64,000 nt of DNA, taken from NCBI GenBank assembly GCA_947493325.1, contig CANLQI010000002.1:1-64000 (forward strand). The letters are read 5' to 3'. Origin of the DNA: an uncultured Sphingomonadaceae bacterium. Lineage in GTDB: Bacteria; Pseudomonadota; Alphaproteobacteria; Sphingomonadales; Sphingomonadaceae. Position numbers and translations under genes: made by a program. Positions 41,294-50,052 of the stretch are shown here, piece by piece. Within the stretch, counting starts at the first letter, position 1, and every line of letters begins with the position of its first letter. The notes below the pieces were generated by a model. It was not told the origin of the DNA. It searched no databases and saw only the letters and a list, made by a program, of their open reading frames with translations.

Positions 41294-42730
41294 ATGACGG
41301 ATCAATCGGATGATCTTACAATACGCGATCACGACACGGCACATGCCGTGCCCGAAAAAGCGCTCGATAATTTCGACGAAGACAACCGCCTGCGCCCCGA
41401 ATTCGTGCGGCGTGTTACCGATGCTCTTGAAAACGGCAATGGTGAACAGGCGTATGAGCTGGTCGAACCGCTTCACCCCGCCGATATCGCCGATCTGTTC
41501 GAACTGGTCGACAAGGAATATCGCCCATTGCTGGCAGCTGCGCTCACCGACCTTATGGGCGCGGATGTTTTGGCCGAGCTCAACGATTATGTGCGCGAAG
41601 ACATTATCGAATTCCTGCCCGCACAGCAGGTGGCCGATTTTGCGGGGCAGCTGGAAACCGATGACGCCGTCGCGATTATTGAAGACTTGGATGAAGGCGA
41701 TCAGGAAGCTGTCCTTGCAGAGCTGGACGCCGAAGACCGCGCCGCCATTGAAAATGCGCTGTCCTATCCTGAAGAATCCGCCGGGCGTCTTATGCAGCGC
41801 GACCTGGTCGCTGTTCCGGAGCATATGACGGTCGGGCGGTTAATCGATTATCTGCGCGAGCACACCGAACTGACCACTGAGTTTTGGGAAATATTCGTCG
41901 TTGATCCGTCACATAAACCAATCGGTTCTTGCCAGCTCAGCTGGATCATGCGCACCCCGCGCGACATCATGCTGGGCGACGTGATGAAACGCGACCAGAC
42001 ATTAATCCCTGTCGACATGGATCAGGAAGAAGTCGCGCTGCGATTTCAGAAATACGCGCTTATTTCGGCCGCCGTGGTGGATGAGGATGGCCGTCTGGTC
42101 GGACAGGTCACCGTCGATGACATCATCCATATCGTTCAGGAAGAAGCGGGTGAGGATATCTTGCGGCTTTCGGGCGCAGGCGAAGGCGATATTAACGAAC
42201 CGATCCGCGACAGTTATACCTCGCGCGTGCGCTGGCTAATCGCCAATCTGGGTACGGCGCTGCTGGCCAGTTTTATCATTTATGCATTTGGCAGCGCGAT
42301 TGAAAAACTGGTCGCGCTCGCCGTGCTGATGCCGATTGTCGCATCGATTGGCGGCAATGCCGGTACGCAGACCATGGCCGTTGCCGTGCGCGCGCTGGCC
42401 ATGAATCAGCTTACCCGCTCCAATACCCGGCGCATCGTGCTGCGCGAACTGCGCGTTGCCTTGCTGAACGGATTAACGGTTGCACTCCTTACCGGTGTCG
42501 GCACAGGAGTCATATTTGGCGATGCCATGCTGGGTATCGTGATTGCGCTCGCCATCCTCATCAATATTATTGTGGCCGGTATGGCAGGCGTATTGGTGCC
42601 GGTGACGCTGGAGCGCATGAACCAGGACCCTGCAGTCGCCTCATCCGTATTCGTCACGATGATCACCGATTCCATGGGCTTTTTCGCGTTTCTCGGACTG
42701 GCTGTCGCCAGCGGTCTTGTCAGCCTTTAA
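41294..42730 (+). CDS. mgtE: MgtE-type magnesium transporter
   Basis: A 478-residue channel. The N-terminal superhelical MgtE_N domain (DIADLFELVDKEYRPLLAAAL) is followed by two CBS domains (VDPSHKPIGSCQLSWIMR; ISAAVVDEDGRLVGQVTVDD) and five transmembrane helices. The conserved pore-region motif is VASIGGNAGTQTMAVAVRAL. It imports Mg2+ (in some members Co2+) through the inner membrane, gated by Mg2+ binding to the cytoplasmic domains. The upstream 190-bp gap to the cyclophilin start holds its promoter; I did not recognise an M-box riboswitch there. Confidence 0.94.
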   Translation: MTDQSDDLTIRDHDTAHAVPEKALDNFDEDNRLRPEFVRRVTDALENGNGEQAYELVEPLHPADIADLFELVDKEYRPLLAAALTDLMGADVLAELNDYVREDIIEFLPAQQVADFAGQLETDDAVAIIEDLDEGDQEAVLAELDAEDRAAIENALSYPEESAGRLMQRDLVAVPEHMTVGRLIDYLREHTELTTEFWEIFVVDPSHKPIGSCQLSWIMRTPRDIMLGDVMKRDQTLIPVDMDQEEVALRFQKYALISAAVVDEDGRLVGQVTVDDIIHIVQEEAGEDILRLSGAGEGDINEPIRDSYTSRVRWLIANLGTALLASFIIYAFGSAIEKLVALAVLMPIVASIGGNAGTQTMAVAVRALAMNQLTRSNTRRIVLRELRVALLNGLTVALLTGVGTGVIFGDAMLGIVIALAILINIIVAGMAGVLVPVTLERMNQDPAVASSVFVTMITDSMGFFAFLGLAVASGLVSL

Positions 42731-42790
42731 GCTTTCTACCCGTTTAGCAGCAAGCTGAATCCACCGCTTTTTTCTGTGCCTGGGTCTCTA

Positions 42791-43198
42791 TCATAGGTGC
42801 CACGTCGTCAGGCATTCCACATCTGCATGCGTATGAAACAGCTCCCATACAATATTGTCGGGATCGCGTGACCAGTATTTATCACTGCGGGCATAGCAAC
42901 ATGTCGTATTTGCCTCCTGCACCGGCTTGTCATCAGCGGTCAGCAGGCGGGCGTTAAGTGTTTCCAGCGCAGCGCCTTCATTCACTTCTATGCCCAGATG
43001 CCCAATAGCTGACTTACCATCCCCGGAACGGGATATTGCAAAATTGACGCTTGGATCATCAAGCCGCCACTGCACATAACCCTCTTTCTTCCGGCTGGGG
43101 TCAACTCCAAACAGCGCCGTATAATAGCGAATCGATTTGTTGAGATCGGCAACTGAAATATGGACATGTAGTCTTTTTGTGTTCTGCATTTGCGTCAT
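42791..43198 (-). CDS. ArsI/CadI-like VOC-family metal(loid) resistance protein
   Basis: A 135-residue vicinal-oxygen-chelate protein starting RLHVHISVADLNKSIRYYTALFGV, with IGHLGIEV and the paired cysteines of the ArsI/CadI group in EANTTCCYARSDKYWS, then DPDNIVWELFHTHADVE. ArsI members cleave C-As bonds of organoarsenicals and CadI members are cadmium-induced; sequence alone does not separate these, and a true thiol site would need the CC pair seen here. It is 67 bp downstream of an ArsR-type gene, with an operator-like repeat in between that matches one upstream of that gene. It is shorter at the C-terminus than Cys-tailed ArsI proteins. Confidence 0.82.
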   Translation of the reverse strand: MTQMQNTKRLHVHISVADLNKSIRYYTALFGVDPSRKKEGYVQWRLDDPSVNFAISRSGDGKSAIGHLGIEVNEGAALETLNARLLTADDKPVQEANTTCCYARSDKYWSRDPDNIVWELFHTHADVECLTTWHL

Positions 43199-43226
43199 TA
43201 TTTTTCATCCTTCTGTAAAGTTACAA

Positions 43227-43242
43227 AACTAGTTTCCTAGTT
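43227..43242. promoter_or_regulatory. Candidate ArsR operator, copy 1
   Basis: AACTAG-TTTC-CTAGTT is a perfect 6-4-6 inverted repeat, 28 bp upstream of the ArsI/CadI-like start. It nearly matches the repeat at 43586-43601 before the ArsR-type gene, so the same repressor probably binds both. Confidence 0.7.
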
Positions 43243-43265
43243 ATTTTTGGGCAAATTTTTTAAGG

Positions 43266-43574
43266 CTATTGGACCTCCGCCAATCCTGCGCAGCAGTCTT
43301 TCAGCAAATGGTCGGAAAGGGCCTGAAGGACTTCAAATTTTATGCTGTTCATAATTTCCCGACCCTGTTTTTTCTGCACGATAATTCCGATCGACTCCAT
43401 TTTCATCAGATGATGCGCGAGAGTAGATGCCGGGACACTGAGCCGTGACTGAATATCCCCGACTGTCAGCCCCAGCGGCGCAGCCTGCACCAAAAGACGC
43501 AGAACGGTGAGCCGCGTGGGGTTGCCCAGGGCGGCAAACAGACGGGCAGCGGTATCGTCATTCATTCTTTGCAT
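43266..43574 (-). CDS. ArsR-family winged-helix repressor
   Basis: A 102-residue SmtB/ArsR-type regulator. LFAALGNPTRLTVLRLLVQA, then SRLSVPASTLAHHLMKMESIG (recognition helix), then the wing IIVQKKQGREI. A C-terminal cysteine pair (KDCCAGL) could bind arsenite or another thiophilic metal; the classic CVC site of E. coli ArsR in helix 3 is absent. It is followed by an ArsI/CadI-like gene. Two inverted repeats of the form AACTAG-N4-(C/T)TAGTT flank it. The start may be either of two nearby ATGs (43574 or 43565). Confidence 0.9.
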   Translation of the reverse strand: MQRMNDDTAARLFAALGNPTRLTVLRLLVQAAPLGLTVGDIQSRLSVPASTLAHHLMKMESIGIIVQKKQGREIMNSIKFEVLQALSDHLLKDCCAGLAEVQ

Positions 43575-43585
43575 GAGTTCTACAT

Positions 43586-43601
43586 AACTAGTTTTTTAGT
43601 T
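43586..43601. promoter_or_regulatory. Candidate ArsR operator, copy 2
   Basis: AACTAG-TTTT-TTAGTT is a 6-4-6 inverted repeat with one mismatch, 11 bp upstream of the ArsR-type start. It matches copy 1 in arm sequence and spacing, consistent with autoregulation. Confidence 0.7.
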
Positions 43602-43708
43602 TTGTCAACTATCTTCCTGATTGGCAGTTTGGCAGAAGTGCTCCAGATCAATACACCGCGCCGCATGCCCTACTTGACTCACCGCAACCACAGGCACATC
43701 TAAAATCC

Positions 43709-44113
43709 ATGCCGCTTCATATGACAAAAATCGCGTTTCGCAGCGAAAGCCCGGCCACGCTCAGGCGCTGGCTGGAATCGCATGCCGAGCAGGGCGAGGC
43801 GCGGCTGACCACACGCTATATGCCGAAACGGCATGCGGATATGGAGGGCGGCTCGCTCTACTGGATCCACACCAGCACCATTGTCGGCCGCAGTCCGATC
43901 CTGGGCTTTATGGAAAACGGTGAAGGGCGACATTGGATACGTCTGGAGCCCACCTTGATTGCCGTCCGCCCCGTCCCGCGCCGTGCGCATCAGGGGTGGC
44001 GCTATCTGGAACAGGCCGATGCACCGCCGGATCTGGACAGCGTGGAAGCCGATGGCCGCGACAATATGCCGCCGCGCATGCTGGGCGAGCTTACCAAATT
44101 GGGGCTGATATAA
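43709..44113 (+). CDS. DUF1489 family protein
   Basis: A 134-residue protein with the DUF1489 pattern: start MPLHMTKIAF, the core RYMPKRHADMEGGSLYWI, and the end HQGWRYLEQADAPPDL with PPRMLGELTKLGLI. The family is small, cytoplasmic and almost confined to alphaproteobacteria; I know no proven function. The stop is 67 bp before the CPBP protease gene on the same strand. Confidence 0.88.
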   Translation: MPLHMTKIAFRSESPATLRRWLESHAEQGEARLTTRYMPKRHADMEGGSLYWIHTSTIVGRSPILGFMENGEGRHWIRLEPTLIAVRPVPRRAHQGWRYLEQADAPPDLDSVEADGRDNMPPRMLGELTKLGLI

Positions 44114-44180
44114 CCCGTTCCTATTATGCTTGCGGTAAGTTGAGAGCTGCTTTAGCGAGAAGCCAGATAAAGGGCATTCC

Positions 44181-44966
44181 ATGACAGACACAGAAACACA
44201 GCACATTCCGCAAGCGCACATAAAACCGGCGCGAAAATTTCCTTCCGTCTGGAACAGCGCCATATGGATATTGCTGTTTTTCGGTCTTCAGATTCTGTTC
44301 AGCACCATCGCTGTTTTCGGTTTTATATTTGCAACCGCACCTGGGGAAGGGGTGCCATCCGATCAGCTGACTAACATGATGAATGATATGAAGGTTATAG
44401 CGCTGCCGTCGATATGGGCTTTGGTGATTTCCAATATAGTCGTCATTCTGGCTTCGCTATTCTATCTGCGACATGGCGAGCGCATGGCGGCAGTGGGGAT
44501 GGACCGCTGGAGCAATTTTGGCATTGGCCGGACAATATTGCTCACTGTACTTGTGCTGGGTGCGGCCATGCTTTTCACGCACATATATGCAACCTATCTT
44601 ATCCCACATATCGAAGCGCAGGCGGGTCTCAGGGAATTATTCGCTGCCATTCCGCAGACTATCGGTAACCAGATTCTGCTGTTTGTCGCCGTCGCCATTC
44701 TGGCGCCCATAGCCGAAGAATTGGTATTTCGCGGTTTCCTGCAAAACAGCCTGATGCATCATATGCCGCCTTTTGCCGCCATTGCGCTGGCTTCGGCCAT
44801 ATTTGCAGCTATCCATTTCGATTTCTATGCCTTCCCCGCGCTGGCGGCATTGGGCGCGGCTTTCGGTTATCTCTATTACAAGACAGGCTCGCTGCGCGTT
44901 AATATCGCGATGCATGTCATCAACAACGCGCTCGCACTCGGCCTGCCTATGCTGGCGACGCAGTAA
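44181..44966 (+). CDS. CPBP-family intramembrane glutamic endopeptidase (Abi/Rce1-like)
   Basis: A 261-residue membrane protein with about seven hydrophobic helices. The family motifs are present: EELVFRGFLQNSL (EExxxR), FAAIHFDFYAF (FxxxH) and HVINNALALG (HxxxN). Family members are membrane proteases; some protect from bacteriocins or process prenylated proteins, and a role here is not determined. AAAGGG precedes the ATG. The 3' end overlaps the convergent DsbA-like gene by 20 bp. Confidence 0.9.
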   Translation: MTDTETQHIPQAHIKPARKFPSVWNSAIWILLFFGLQILFSTIAVFGFIFATAPGEGVPSDQLTNMMNDMKVIALPSIWALVISNIVVILASLFYLRHGERMAAVGMDRWSNFGIGRTILLTVLVLGAAMLFTHIYATYLIPHIEAQAGLRELFAAIPQTIGNQILLFVAVAILAPIAEELVFRGFLQNSLMHHMPPFAAIALASAIFAAIHFDFYAFPALAALGAAFGYLYYKTGSLRVNIAMHVINNALALGLPMLATQ

Positions 44967-45606
44967 CGCGGCGGATCACCTGCGCGAATGTTTCGGCATC
45001 CTGCGCGCCGGGTACCATGAATTTCTCGGCGAAGATAATTGCGGGCACGCCGTTAATATCACGCTCACGCCAGAAATTCTGTTCGGCGCGTATGCGCACC
45101 GCGTGATCAACATCGGTCAGCTTGACGCGCGCTTCTTCGCGGTCAAGCCCGACGCTTTGCGCCACATCGAGCAGCACTTCGCTGTCACTCACATCCCGGC
45201 CCTGCTGAAAATAGGCTGCAAACAGCGCCAGCTTCAGCTCGGTCTGTTTTGCACCGCCCATATCTTTCCCCACCCAGCTAAGCAGCAGGTGCGCCTTGAA
45301 CGTGTTATAAATCCGTGCGTCCGGTGCATAGTGGAATTCGAACCCCAGCGCTGCACCCATATCGGCAATGCGCTGCCGCGCCTGTGCGCTTTGCTCCGCT
45401 GTGGATCCATATTTGCGCTGGATATGCTCGCCGCTATTCTCGCCTTCGGGCGGCATATCGGGATTAAGCTCAAACGGATGCCACAGGATATCAGGCTCAA
45501 CTTCATCGCCCACAATTTCCAGCGCTTTCACAAGCTGCCGGTAGCCGATAATGCACCACGGGCATACAACGTCGGAAACGATGTCAATACGCAGTTTCTG
45601 GGTCAT
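44947..45606 (-). CDS. DsbA-family (FrnE-like) thiol-disulfide oxidoreductase
   Basis: A 219-residue thioredoxin-fold protein without signal peptide, so cytoplasmic. The active site is CPWC in SDVVCPWCIIGYRQL near the N-terminus. The all-helical insert contains EQSAQARQRIADMGAALGF and ends with the cis-Pro loop INGVPAIIFAEKFMVPGAQ, the pattern of the FrnE/DsbA_2 group. It may act in polyketide-type isomerisation or redox stress in relatives; the role here is unknown. It overlaps the convergent CPBP gene. Confidence 0.9.
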   Translation of the reverse strand: MTQKLRIDIVSDVVCPWCIIGYRQLVKALEIVGDEVEPDILWHPFELNPDMPPEGENSGEHIQRKYGSTAEQSAQARQRIADMGAALGFEFHYAPDARIYNTFKAHLLLSWVGKDMGGAKQTELKLALFAAYFQQGRDVSDSEVLLDVAQSVGLDREEARVKLTDVDHAVRIRAEQNFWRERDINGVPAIIFAEKFMVPGAQDAETFAQVIRRVTASPA

Positions 45607-45644
45607 GGCTATCTCTCCATTGTCTTTAATCGTTATACATTTCT

Positions 45645-45814
45645 GTCATTCCAGCACTTGCCGTCACCCCAGCGGAGGCTGGGGTCCAGATAACGGTGCG
45701 TACAGGCTGTTAGCTATAAATATAGCCGTATACATCAATGAAGCGGCTTACCATTGGCCGCGGACCTTTTGCCATACAAATGGGCATCTGGATTCCAGCC
45801 TTCGCTGGAATGAC
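45645..45814. repeat. 170-bp MITE/REP-like element with terminal inverted repeats
   Basis: The element is bounded by GTCATTCCAGC and its complement GCTGGAATGAC, with internal hairpins CCCCAGCGGAGGCTGGGG (45667-45684) and ATTCCAGCCTTCGCTGGAAT (45792-45811). It fills most of the 261-bp gap between the DsbA-like and NudC genes. No transposase lies inside. Confidence 0.75.
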
Positions 45815-45867
45815 GGGATGAAAGCCGGGGGCTAAAATAACGGACAGAGCTGGACAGCACCATAATA

Positions 45868-46761
45868 CTACCCACGTGTGCTGAGCCAATGTTCCAGCAG
45901 GTTGTGCGCAATGGCAAAGGGCGGCGGCGCGATAAACGGCGCGTCCGTATCACCCGCCATCGCGGCGCGGACATCCATTTCGCCGAACCAGCCTGCTTCC
46001 TCAATTTCGGTGGTGTCGAGCGTCAGTGCCGGGTCATCGCAGATGCTGGTGCAGGCGATCATGAGCGAGGACGGAAACGGCCATGGCTGGCTGGCAATAT
46101 AGCGCACATCGCGTACCCTGATGCCCGCCTCTTCCCATAGCTCACGCGCCACGCCTTCCTCTATGCTTTCACCCGGTTCGATAAAGCCTGCGAGCGCAGA
46201 GAAACGCTTGACCGGAAAGCGCGGCTGGCGGCCCAGCAGCACCTTGCCGTCATGTTCGGCGAGCATGATGGCCACCGGATCAACGCGCGGAAAATGCTCT
46301 GCGCCGCAACCGTCACTTTCCGTCAGGCAATGCCGCGCCCAGCCGCCCTTGGCGAGCACAGTCCGGTTACCGCAATTGGCACAAAAGCCATGCCGCATAT
46401 GCCAGTCCACCACCGATCGCGCGCCGCCAAACAGTGCCAGCTGCTCGGGTGGCAGCGCCATCAGCCCCTGCCATAGCCGCGGATTTGCAGGCCCTGCGCC
46501 GCCGTTACCGCCTGCGCGCACTTCGGCAAAACAAGGCGTCTCACCGTCCAGCCCCAGAAAAACGAGATCACTGTCTTCTGCCGCATCGGCTAGGCTGACC
46601 CACGCAAGACCGCCATCGCGATCAAACTGCGGTTCCAACCCATCCATTTTGAGCAGACGGGCGCGCAGTGTCATCAATCTAGCAAGCTTGTTCGGGTCCA
46701 TGCGTATCTGGTCAGCGCGCTCTATCGTCGCGCCGGTCAGGCCGGGGGTGGAAAAGGTCAT
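45868..46761 (-). CDS. nudC: NAD(+) diphosphatase / RNA decapping Nudix hydrolase NudC
   Basis: A 297-residue NudC. It has the N-terminal NUDIX-like domain, a zinc ribbon (FCANCGNRTVL then HCLTESDGCG, four Cys), the Nudix box GFIEPGESIEEGVARELWEEAGI compressed as GFIEPGE-REL-EEAG, and the NudC-specific tail SQPWPFPSSLMIA. The enzyme hydrolyses NAD(H) to NMN and AMP and removes NAD caps from RNA. I chose the ATG at 46761; the frame stays open to 46857 only because it runs through a REP hairpin. It lies 119 bp downstream of the serine hydrolase gene on the same strand. Confidence 0.93.
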   Translation of the reverse strand: MTFSTPGLTGATIERADQIRMDPNKLARLMTLRARLLKMDGLEPQFDRDGGLAWVSLADAAEDSDLVFLGLDGETPCFAEVRAGGNGGAGPANPRLWQGLMALPPEQLALFGGARSVVDWHMRHGFCANCGNRTVLAKGGWARHCLTESDGCGAEHFPRVDPVAIMLAEHDGKVLLGRQPRFPVKRFSALAGFIEPGESIEEGVARELWEEAGIRVRDVRYIASQPWPFPSSLMIACTSICDDPALTLDTTEIEEAGWFGEMDVRAAMAGDTDAPFIAPPPFAIAHNLLEHWLSTRG

Positions 46762-46785
46762 ATTATCAACAGGCACGGCTTCAGT

Positions 46786-46855
46786 ATTCCTGCGAAAGCA
46801 GGAATCCAGGGCAGCAAAACGCCGTGCCACTCTGGGCTCCTCCTTTCGCAGGAGC
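46786..46855. repeat. Paired REP-like hairpins
   Basis: ATTCCTGCGAAAGCAGGAAT (46786-46805) and GCTCCTCCTTTCGCAGGAGC (46836-46855) are two palindromes in opposite orientation separated by 30 bp, of the same type as 56930-57011. They fill the gap between the serine hydrolase and NudC genes. Confidence 0.75.
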
Positions 46856-46880
46856 ACGATTTGCGGGAGCGCGAGCCATG

Positions 46881-48209
46881 TTACCCGCCCATCAGGTCGC
46901 GATAGACAAGCTGGCCAAATTCCTGTTGGAACGGATAGGCATCTGCCGGCATATATTGCGTATAGCCCGCCGCGCGGAATCCGCGCACATTATCCACGAA
47001 AGCAACTGTTCCGGCCGCACCGCCCCAGCCAAATGTGCCCTTTGGTCCATTGGCAGTGCCAAGGCCGACACGGCCGCCCGCACCAAAGCCTTGTCCCTCA
47101 ACCCATGTGCCTTTCAGGTCGGCACCCTCGGGCAGAATATTGGACATACCGAGCACGGCCGCACGTTCCGACATGATCCGCGTATCGCCCAGCGCGCCTT
47201 TGCCCAGCAGCATGGCCAGAAAACGGTCATAGTCACGCGCCGAACTCACAAGCCCCGCACCGCCGAAAGGAAATGCCGGTTTTTCGGTATAAATACTGTC
47301 GCTTGCAGGATCGATCGGGAACAGCACAGGACCAACAGGCGCATAGTTGGTGGCAAACCGCGATGTCTCGCTTTCGGGAACCTGAAAAAACGTGCTGGTC
47401 ATGCCCAGTGGGTCAAACATTCTGGATTGCAGAAATGCGCCAAACTCCATGCCGGATGCCTGCTGAATGACATAGCCAAGCAAGTCGAGCGCGATAGAGT
47501 AGCTCCACGTGCTGCCCGGTTCCGCAATCAGCGGCAGCGACGCGACACGCTTTGAAAATTCGTCAATGGACGGTGTCGGCGCAGGCACGGGAAAGCCGGG
47601 AAGCGTCTGTTTGCTGACCACGCCTGGCGCGATGCCGAGCCGGTTATATTCATTGAGCAAAGGCCCCTTGGTAATGATATTATACCCCAGACCCGCCGTA
47701 TGCGTGAGCAGATGCCGCACCGTCATCTGCGTTTTGGCAGGGACTGCATCCAGACTCTTCGCCGGATCGGTCAGCACTTTCATATTGGCAAATTCGGGCA
47801 GGATCTCGGCGACAGGCATGTCGAGTGTCAGCTTGCCTTCATCGATCAATATCATCGCCGCCATGCCGGTCACCGGCTTGGTCATCGAATAGATGCGCCA
47901 CAGCGTATCTTTATCCGCAGGTACTGCGCTATCAATCGCGATCGTGCCTTCGCTGATATACTGTGGATCTCCCGCGCCAAAGCCGATGGCCGCCATCATC
48001 GCCGACACTTTCTTTTCGGCGACATAGCTTTGCATTTCCGCTGTCAGAAGCGGGAACGCCAGCATGCCTGTTTTGGCACTTGCCAATGATGTCGCTGCCG
48101 ACGCGCCGGCACAGCCCGGTGCTGCGACCAATAGCCCCATCAGGCCTGCGGACCGCAGCAAGTTACGGCGGCTCAGGTCCAGTTTCAGATCAGGTTTGGA
48201 ATTCGGCAT
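46881..48209 (-). CDS. Serine hydrolase, class C beta-lactamase/esterase family, Tat-exported
   Basis: A 442-residue protein. The N-terminus has a twin-arginine signal (SRRNLLRSAG then LMGLLVAAPGC), with a Cys that could be a lipidation site. The beta-lactamase fold shows the catalytic SxxK as YSMTKPVTGM and the Tyr of YxN/YSx as WSYSIALDLLGY, with later FGWGGAAG in place of KTG, typical of EstB-like esterases rather than true beta-lactamases. It should be periplasmic or lipid-anchored. I chose the ATG at 48209, 22 bp after the mutY stop; a frame to 48260 would overlap mutY. Substrate unknown. Confidence 0.88.
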   Translation of the reverse strand: MPNSKPDLKLDLSRRNLLRSAGLMGLLVAAPGCAGASAATSLASAKTGMLAFPLLTAEMQSYVAEKKVSAMMAAIGFGAGDPQYISEGTIAIDSAVPADKDTLWRIYSMTKPVTGMAAMILIDEGKLTLDMPVAEILPEFANMKVLTDPAKSLDAVPAKTQMTVRHLLTHTAGLGYNIITKGPLLNEYNRLGIAPGVVSKQTLPGFPVPAPTPSIDEFSKRVASLPLIAEPGSTWSYSIALDLLGYVIQQASGMEFGAFLQSRMFDPLGMTSTFFQVPESETSRFATNYAPVGPVLFPIDPASDSIYTEKPAFPFGGAGLVSSARDYDRFLAMLLGKGALGDTRIMSERAAVLGMSNILPEGADLKGTWVEGQGFGAGGRVGLGTANGPKGTFGWGGAAGTVAFVDNVRGFRAAGYTQYMPADAYPFQQEFGQLVYRDLMGG

Positions 48210-48231
48210 CTCACTCTCCGTTTTGCGTGCT

Positions 48232-49329
48232 TTACTGGCGTGCTTTTTGATATTTCTCATAAGCCTTTACGGCCTTGGCAAATAATGTCGGCAATCCGGC
48301 ATCTGCTATATTATCCAATGCCCACCATTCCCCCGCACTAGGTAGCATTTCAAAATCTTTACCCTGATAGACGGCCAAATCAAGGGTCAGGGAGAAATGC
48401 GTGAACGTATGATGGACCGCTTTCGGTACGATTTCCCATGGCCCATGCAATGGCGCTTCGGATGAATCCGCGCCATTTCCGCTACGGCGTGCTGACCAAT
48501 TGTCAGATGGCAATGCGCGCATTCCGGCAAGCATTCCTGTATCTTTGCGCCGAACGAGCCAGATTTTATTTTCCCGTATAACCCCAAAAACTGTTCCGGC
48601 GCGCAGCGGTTTTGCCTTTTTGGGCGCTTTTACCGGGAAAGCCGCCGGTGTGCCTGCCGCGAAAGCCATGCAGTCATGCTGTAGCGGACATAGCGCACAG
48701 GCGGGATCACGCACCGCACATAGACCCGCGCCCAGATCCATCATCGCCTGCGCAAAATCGCCCGCGCGCGCATCCGGCGTAATTGCATCGGTTTTCTCGC
48801 GGATATGCGGCCTTGAGGCGGGCAGCGGCGTGTCGATAGCGAAAAGCCGCGACACGACCCGTTCGACATTGGCATCCACCACCACCGCGCGCTGTCCAAA
48901 CGCAATCGCCGCAATCGCCGCCGCGGTATAGGGGCCAATCCCCGGAAGTTTGCGCAAATCGGTTTCATTGCCGGGAAATGTACCATCCAGATCACCTGCC
49001 ACAACCCGCGCGCATTTCAGCAGGTTGCGGGCGCGCGCATAATATCCAAGCCCTGCCCACGCCGCCATCACATCCGCATCATTTGCCTGCGAAAGCGTTT
49101 CCACGCTGGGCCAGCGGGCAATGAATTTGGCAAAATATGGTTTGACCGCCGCCACTGTGGTTTGCTGCAACATAATCTCGGACAGCCAGACATGATATGG
49201 GTCTGCTAGTTTCTCCCTTGGCATCATCCGCCACGGAAGTTTGCGTGCATGCGCGTCATACCAGCGCAAAAGACGCGCGGCGACGGTGTCTGACTTTTCC
49301 ACAATCGGTGCTTTGCCCTTGGCGACCAT
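48232..49329 (-). CDS. mutY: Adenine DNA glycosylase MutY
   Basis: A 365-residue MutY that removes A opposite 8-oxoG. The N-terminal HhH-GPD domain has SEIMLQQTTVAAVKPYFAKF, the catalytic Asp region LRKLPGIGPYTAAAIAAIAF with VVVDANVERVVSRLF, and a [4Fe-4S] cluster loop with four Cys (LCAVRDPACALCPLQHDCMAF). The C-terminal NUDIX-like domain starts GTVFGVIRENKIWLVRR and recognises 8-oxoG. The ATG at 49329 lies 14 bp from the divergent DUF721 start, so both starts share one compact promoter region; longer frames upstream would run into it. Confidence 0.95.
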   Translation of the reverse strand: MVAKGKAPIVEKSDTVAARLLRWYDAHARKLPWRMMPREKLADPYHVWLSEIMLQQTTVAAVKPYFAKFIARWPSVETLSQANDADVMAAWAGLGYYARARNLLKCARVVAGDLDGTFPGNETDLRKLPGIGPYTAAAIAAIAFGQRAVVVDANVERVVSRLFAIDTPLPASRPHIREKTDAITPDARAGDFAQAMMDLGAGLCAVRDPACALCPLQHDCMAFAAGTPAAFPVKAPKKAKPLRAGTVFGVIRENKIWLVRRKDTGMLAGMRALPSDNWSARRSGNGADSSEAPLHGPWEIVPKAVHHTFTHFSLTLDLAVYQGKDFEMLPSAGEWWALDNIADAGLPTLFAKAVKAYEKYQKARQ

Positions 49330-49343
49330 AGGGCGGCTATGCC

Positions 49344-49955
49344 ATGGTCTTTCCCGAAATGGAACGTGATAAATCCGATAAGCCAAAGCCCGCCAAAGCG
49401 GCGCGTAAAAAGGCGGCCAAGCCAAAAGCCAAACCGTACCAGCGCCCGCGCGGCGGGGCGGCGAAATCCATTTCCGATCTGATGCCCGAAATCGGCCGCG
49501 CGGCATTCCGCAAATTCGGTTTTGTGCAAAGTTCCATCGTCACCCGCTGGCCGGAAATTGCGGGGGAGCGTTACGCGGCGATATCGCTGCCGGAATCGAT
49601 CCGTTTTCCGCAGGGGCAGAAATCGGATGGCACGCTGAACCTTATAGTATCGGGCGCGCATGCCGTGCTGATGCAGCATGTCACGCCGGAAATTATCGAA
49701 CGGGTCAACCGGTTTTTCGGCTATAACGCCGTCAGCAAAGTCAAGATGCGGCAAGGCGTGGTGGCTCCGCCCAAAACGCAGGAAACCACCCCGAAGCCGC
49801 CGCCATCGCTGAAACCGATTCCGATGGAACTTGGCGAAAGTTTGCGCGACATTGGCGATCCCGAATTGCTCGCTGTGCTGGAATCGCTGGCCCGCGGAAT
49901 TGCGGATGAAGAGACACCGGACGAGAAAGATTCGGGGCTGCCCAAAGTAAAATGA
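49344..49955 (+). CDS. DUF721 (DciA-like) protein
   Basis: A 203-residue protein. The N-terminal 35 residues are basic and Lys/Ala-rich (KPAKAARKKAAKPKAKP), then the DUF721 core AAFRKFGFVQSSIVTRWPEIAG, GTLNLIVSGAHAVLMQHVTPEIIERVNRFFG and KVKMRQG. DciA proteins, some of them DUF721, load the replicative helicase in many bacteria; this could be such a loader, but I cannot exclude a separate DUF721 role. The C-terminal 60 residues are Pro/Glu-rich and probably disordered. It heads a block with the DsbA-like and smc genes, a neighbourhood conserved in alphaproteobacteria. Confidence 0.85.
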   Translation: MVFPEMERDKSDKPKPAKAARKKAAKPKAKPYQRPRGGAAKSISDLMPEIGRAAFRKFGFVQSSIVTRWPEIAGERYAAISLPESIRFPQGQKSDGTLNLIVSGAHAVLMQHVTPEIIERVNRFFGYNAVSKVKMRQGVVAPPKTQETTPKPPPSLKPIPMELGESLRDIGDPELLAVLESLARGIADEETPDEKDSGLPKVK

Positions 49956-50052
49956 TGCAGCCGATAACCACCGCTAACGAAAAATGCTGGAAACACAGCA
50001 AATGTGCGGATAAGGCAGTTGTTAACGAGACTAAGACAAAGGACATATCCCC

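Noticed and set aside
46762-46857. N-terminal extension of NudC by 32 residues
   Set aside because: The extra codons translate a REP hairpin.
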